In this document: positions 62,376-64,000 of the stretch, one piece after another
Layout: each line of letters starts with the position of its first letter
Numbering within the stretch: the first letter of the stretch is position 1
Assembly: GCA_964030475.1 (NCBI GenBank)
Contig: CAXIPT010000002.1
Location: 12,816,270-12,880,269, forward strand
Direction of reading: 5' to 3'
Length of the DNA: 64,000 bases
Source: Tethya wilhelma
Lineage: Eukaryota; Porifera; Demospongiae; Tethyida; Tethyidae
Translations under genes and position numbers: made by a program
The notes under the pieces: generated by a model
The model's database searches: none
The model's input: only the letters and a program-made list of their open reading frames with translations
What the model was told of the DNA's origin: nothing

Positions 62376-62376
62376 N
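62376..62376. other. Contig join, no overlap found
   Basis: A single N. On the left a minus-strand gene 5 exon is cut off; on the right a family-1 element end leads into a plus-strand ankyrin frame. Relative orientation is not established. Confidence 0.6.
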
Positions 62377-62481
62377 AATGAAGTAGTCATGTGCCCGAAA
62401 TTGAGACATGCCTTGTTCCAGTACTTTTTACAGCACTGCCCATTCCTACACTGCTTATTTTTTTGAAATTTTTGCTACTTG
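62377..62481 (+). mobile_element. Family-1 element, 3' end only
   Basis: The terminal foldback arm (AATGAAGTAGTCATGTGCCC ... GCTACTTG) followed by TA. The rest lies beyond the contig edge. Confidence 0.75.
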
Positions 62482-64000
62482 TAAATAAAGTAACTACTAA
62501 CTTTTCTTATGGAAATTCATTTTTAAGTACTGAAATCAAATTGAAAATTCTAAAACTTCTTAGCAGTCAACCTAGATTTAATATTGATGTCCAGAACATC
62601 TTAGGTCAGACACCATTGCACATTGCTTGTAGTGGTATCAATCCTGAAAACAGCATGGAAATAGTTAGATACCTCACTCAAGAAAAGCATTGTAATCAAG
62701 GTATTCAAAATAATGAGGGTCAGGTAGCATTGCATATCATTGCTGGACGTTATCAGCAAAGTACTATCAAGAGTCCATGGACTCTTGGTACTATATACCA
62801 TGTTTCTTCTAAATCAGGAGTTATTATGGAAATGGCAAAGCTAGTTAGTGGAAATCCCACATTTACTGTTAATACTCAAGATGAGAAGGGTGATACTCCA
62901 CTTCATGTTGCATGTAGAACAAGAAATTCTGAATTAATTCAATACCTTGTCAGAAATAGGCATTGTAATCAAAACATTCAGAATTGTGATGGTCAGTTAC
63001 CGTTGCATATAACACTCAATGAATTAGTACATTATGCTACTGCTAAAGAGGCTAAGCTGATTTTAAATTCTTCCAAGTTAGTCAGTAGTCAGAATCTCTT
63101 AAACCTTAATGCTCAAGACAAGGATGGTAATACTCCACTTCATATTGCTTGCAAATGTAAAACTTTGAACTTTGAGTTAATTTACTATCTTACAAAAGAG
63201 AGAGAATGTGACCAGAGCATACAAAATTTTAATGATTGCTTGCCGTTACATATTATATTAAAGGTAGTGAAGGATAGAGATGACTATGATATAAGGACAC
63301 TTATGCCAGTGGTACGGCTTGTTACTAGCCAACAATCACTAAATTTTTACACTCAAGACAAAGGTGGATACACTCCTTTGCACTTGGCATGCCAATGTGG
63401 AGCCAAAGAAATTATTGAGTATCTTGTTTGTGAAAAGAACTGCCTACCAATTGAGCACCCTGATGTTTATTCAAATCTAATTATCCCTGCTTGCATCATG
63501 GATTCTGATATTGAATTGCTGAGGATGTTAGCTACCAGGGAAAATGTAAATAATCGATGTTACCCATGTTATTCCAGTTATTTAACATTACTCCATAACC
63601 TAACGTCAACTCCAATGCATAATGCATGTGAGAAGGAAAACCTAGCTGCCGTTGAGCTGCTGTTTCAGTTGGGCTGTGATCTGAATTTAAGAAATGAAGA
63701 CAAAAGAGAACTGCCATTACATATAGCATGTCAGAAAGGACCACTGGCTATGGTTAAATTGGTGGCACATGACAGTGTCGACGTAAATGCTATTGATTAT
63801 GATGGCCAGACTCCACTTCATATTGCCTGTACTTGGAAACACATCACAATAGTAAAATATTTAGTTGATAATTTGCATAGTAATTGTCACTTGAGGGCAA
63901 ACAATGGAGATACCATTTTACATTCTGCTTGTAGAAGTGGAGCCACTGAAATTGTCAGATACTTAATTGACAGTGACTACTGTGACTACAATAGGATGAT
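62482..64000 (+). CDS. ANK-ROCO gene 6, internal ankyrin segment (partial both ends)
   Basis: A plus-strand frame open to the window edge, about 505 residues. It reads IKLKILKLLSSQPRFNIDVQ, GQTPLHIAC, GDTPLHVACR and GNTPLHIACK, matching gene 2 residues from about 555 (KLLSSQPTCNVDVQ) onward. The 5' side is replaced by a family-1 element that ends at 62,481, so this member either has an intron there or was disrupted like gene 1 (a different position in the ankyrin array). Roc, COR and Death domains would lie beyond the window. Confidence 0.8.

Overview
This is eukaryotic, animal-type DNA. It has GT-AG introns, microsatellites, many small DNA transposons with target-site duplications, and giant ankyrin-Roc-COR-Death proteins. 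It reads like an AT-rich invertebrate genome. A demosponge is my best guess from the wealth of Death-domain/ROCO genes, but that is inference.

The window is one tandem array of a repeated unit. Each unit has the 3' part of a dymeclin (DYM, Golgi organisation) gene followed closely by a gene for a ~2,700-3,000 residue protein: about 2,000 residues of ankyrin repeats, a Roc GTPase, a COR domain, and, after two phase-1 introns, a C-terminal Death domain. The layout resembles animal DAPK1 without its kinase. Units: dymeclin A (36-761) + ANK-ROCO 1 (849-13,136, damaged); dymeclin B (15,117-22,362, decayed) + ANK-ROCO 2 (22,469-31,592, intact); an ANK-ROCO 3' relic (about 32,585-33,155); dymeclin C (33,918-35,860, decayed) + ANK-ROCO 3 (35,983-44,666, intact, most divergent); an orphan Death-domain exon (46,599-46,909) and dymeclin D (48,105-51,819, decayed); ANK-ROCO 4 (minus strand, 60,355-52,321); the 3' end of ANK-ROCO 5 (minus, 62,375-61,740); and the middle of ANK-ROCO 6 (plus, 62,482 to the window edge).

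The assembly matters here. Runs of N mark contig joins. Three joins carry unmerged direct overlaps (2,154-3,077 = 3,094-4,017; 8,616-9,425 = 9,427-10,236; about 17,816-19,080 = 19,082-20,346). The joins at 45,381 and 51,966 carry the same 307 bp in opposite orientation. Reorienting that contig puts ANK-ROCO 4 directly upstream of the orphan Death-domain exon in matching splice phase and on the same strand as genes 1-3. So the opposite-strand layout after 45 kb is probably an assembly artefact.

By analogy with DAPK1 and NLR-type receptors, the proteins look like cytosolic sensors or scaffolds: ankyrin repeats as the recognition surface, Roc-COR as a nucleotide-dependent switch and dimeriser, and the Death domain as the signalling output. 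Tandem duplication, fresh ankyrin-repeat expansion (gene 3), loss by transposon and frameshift (gene 1) and an apparently swapped Death domain (gene 4) suggest a birth-and-death receptor family. Function is inferred only. Between genes I find mostly dymeclin introns, MITE-like elements and microsatellites, and no RNA genes or CRISPR.
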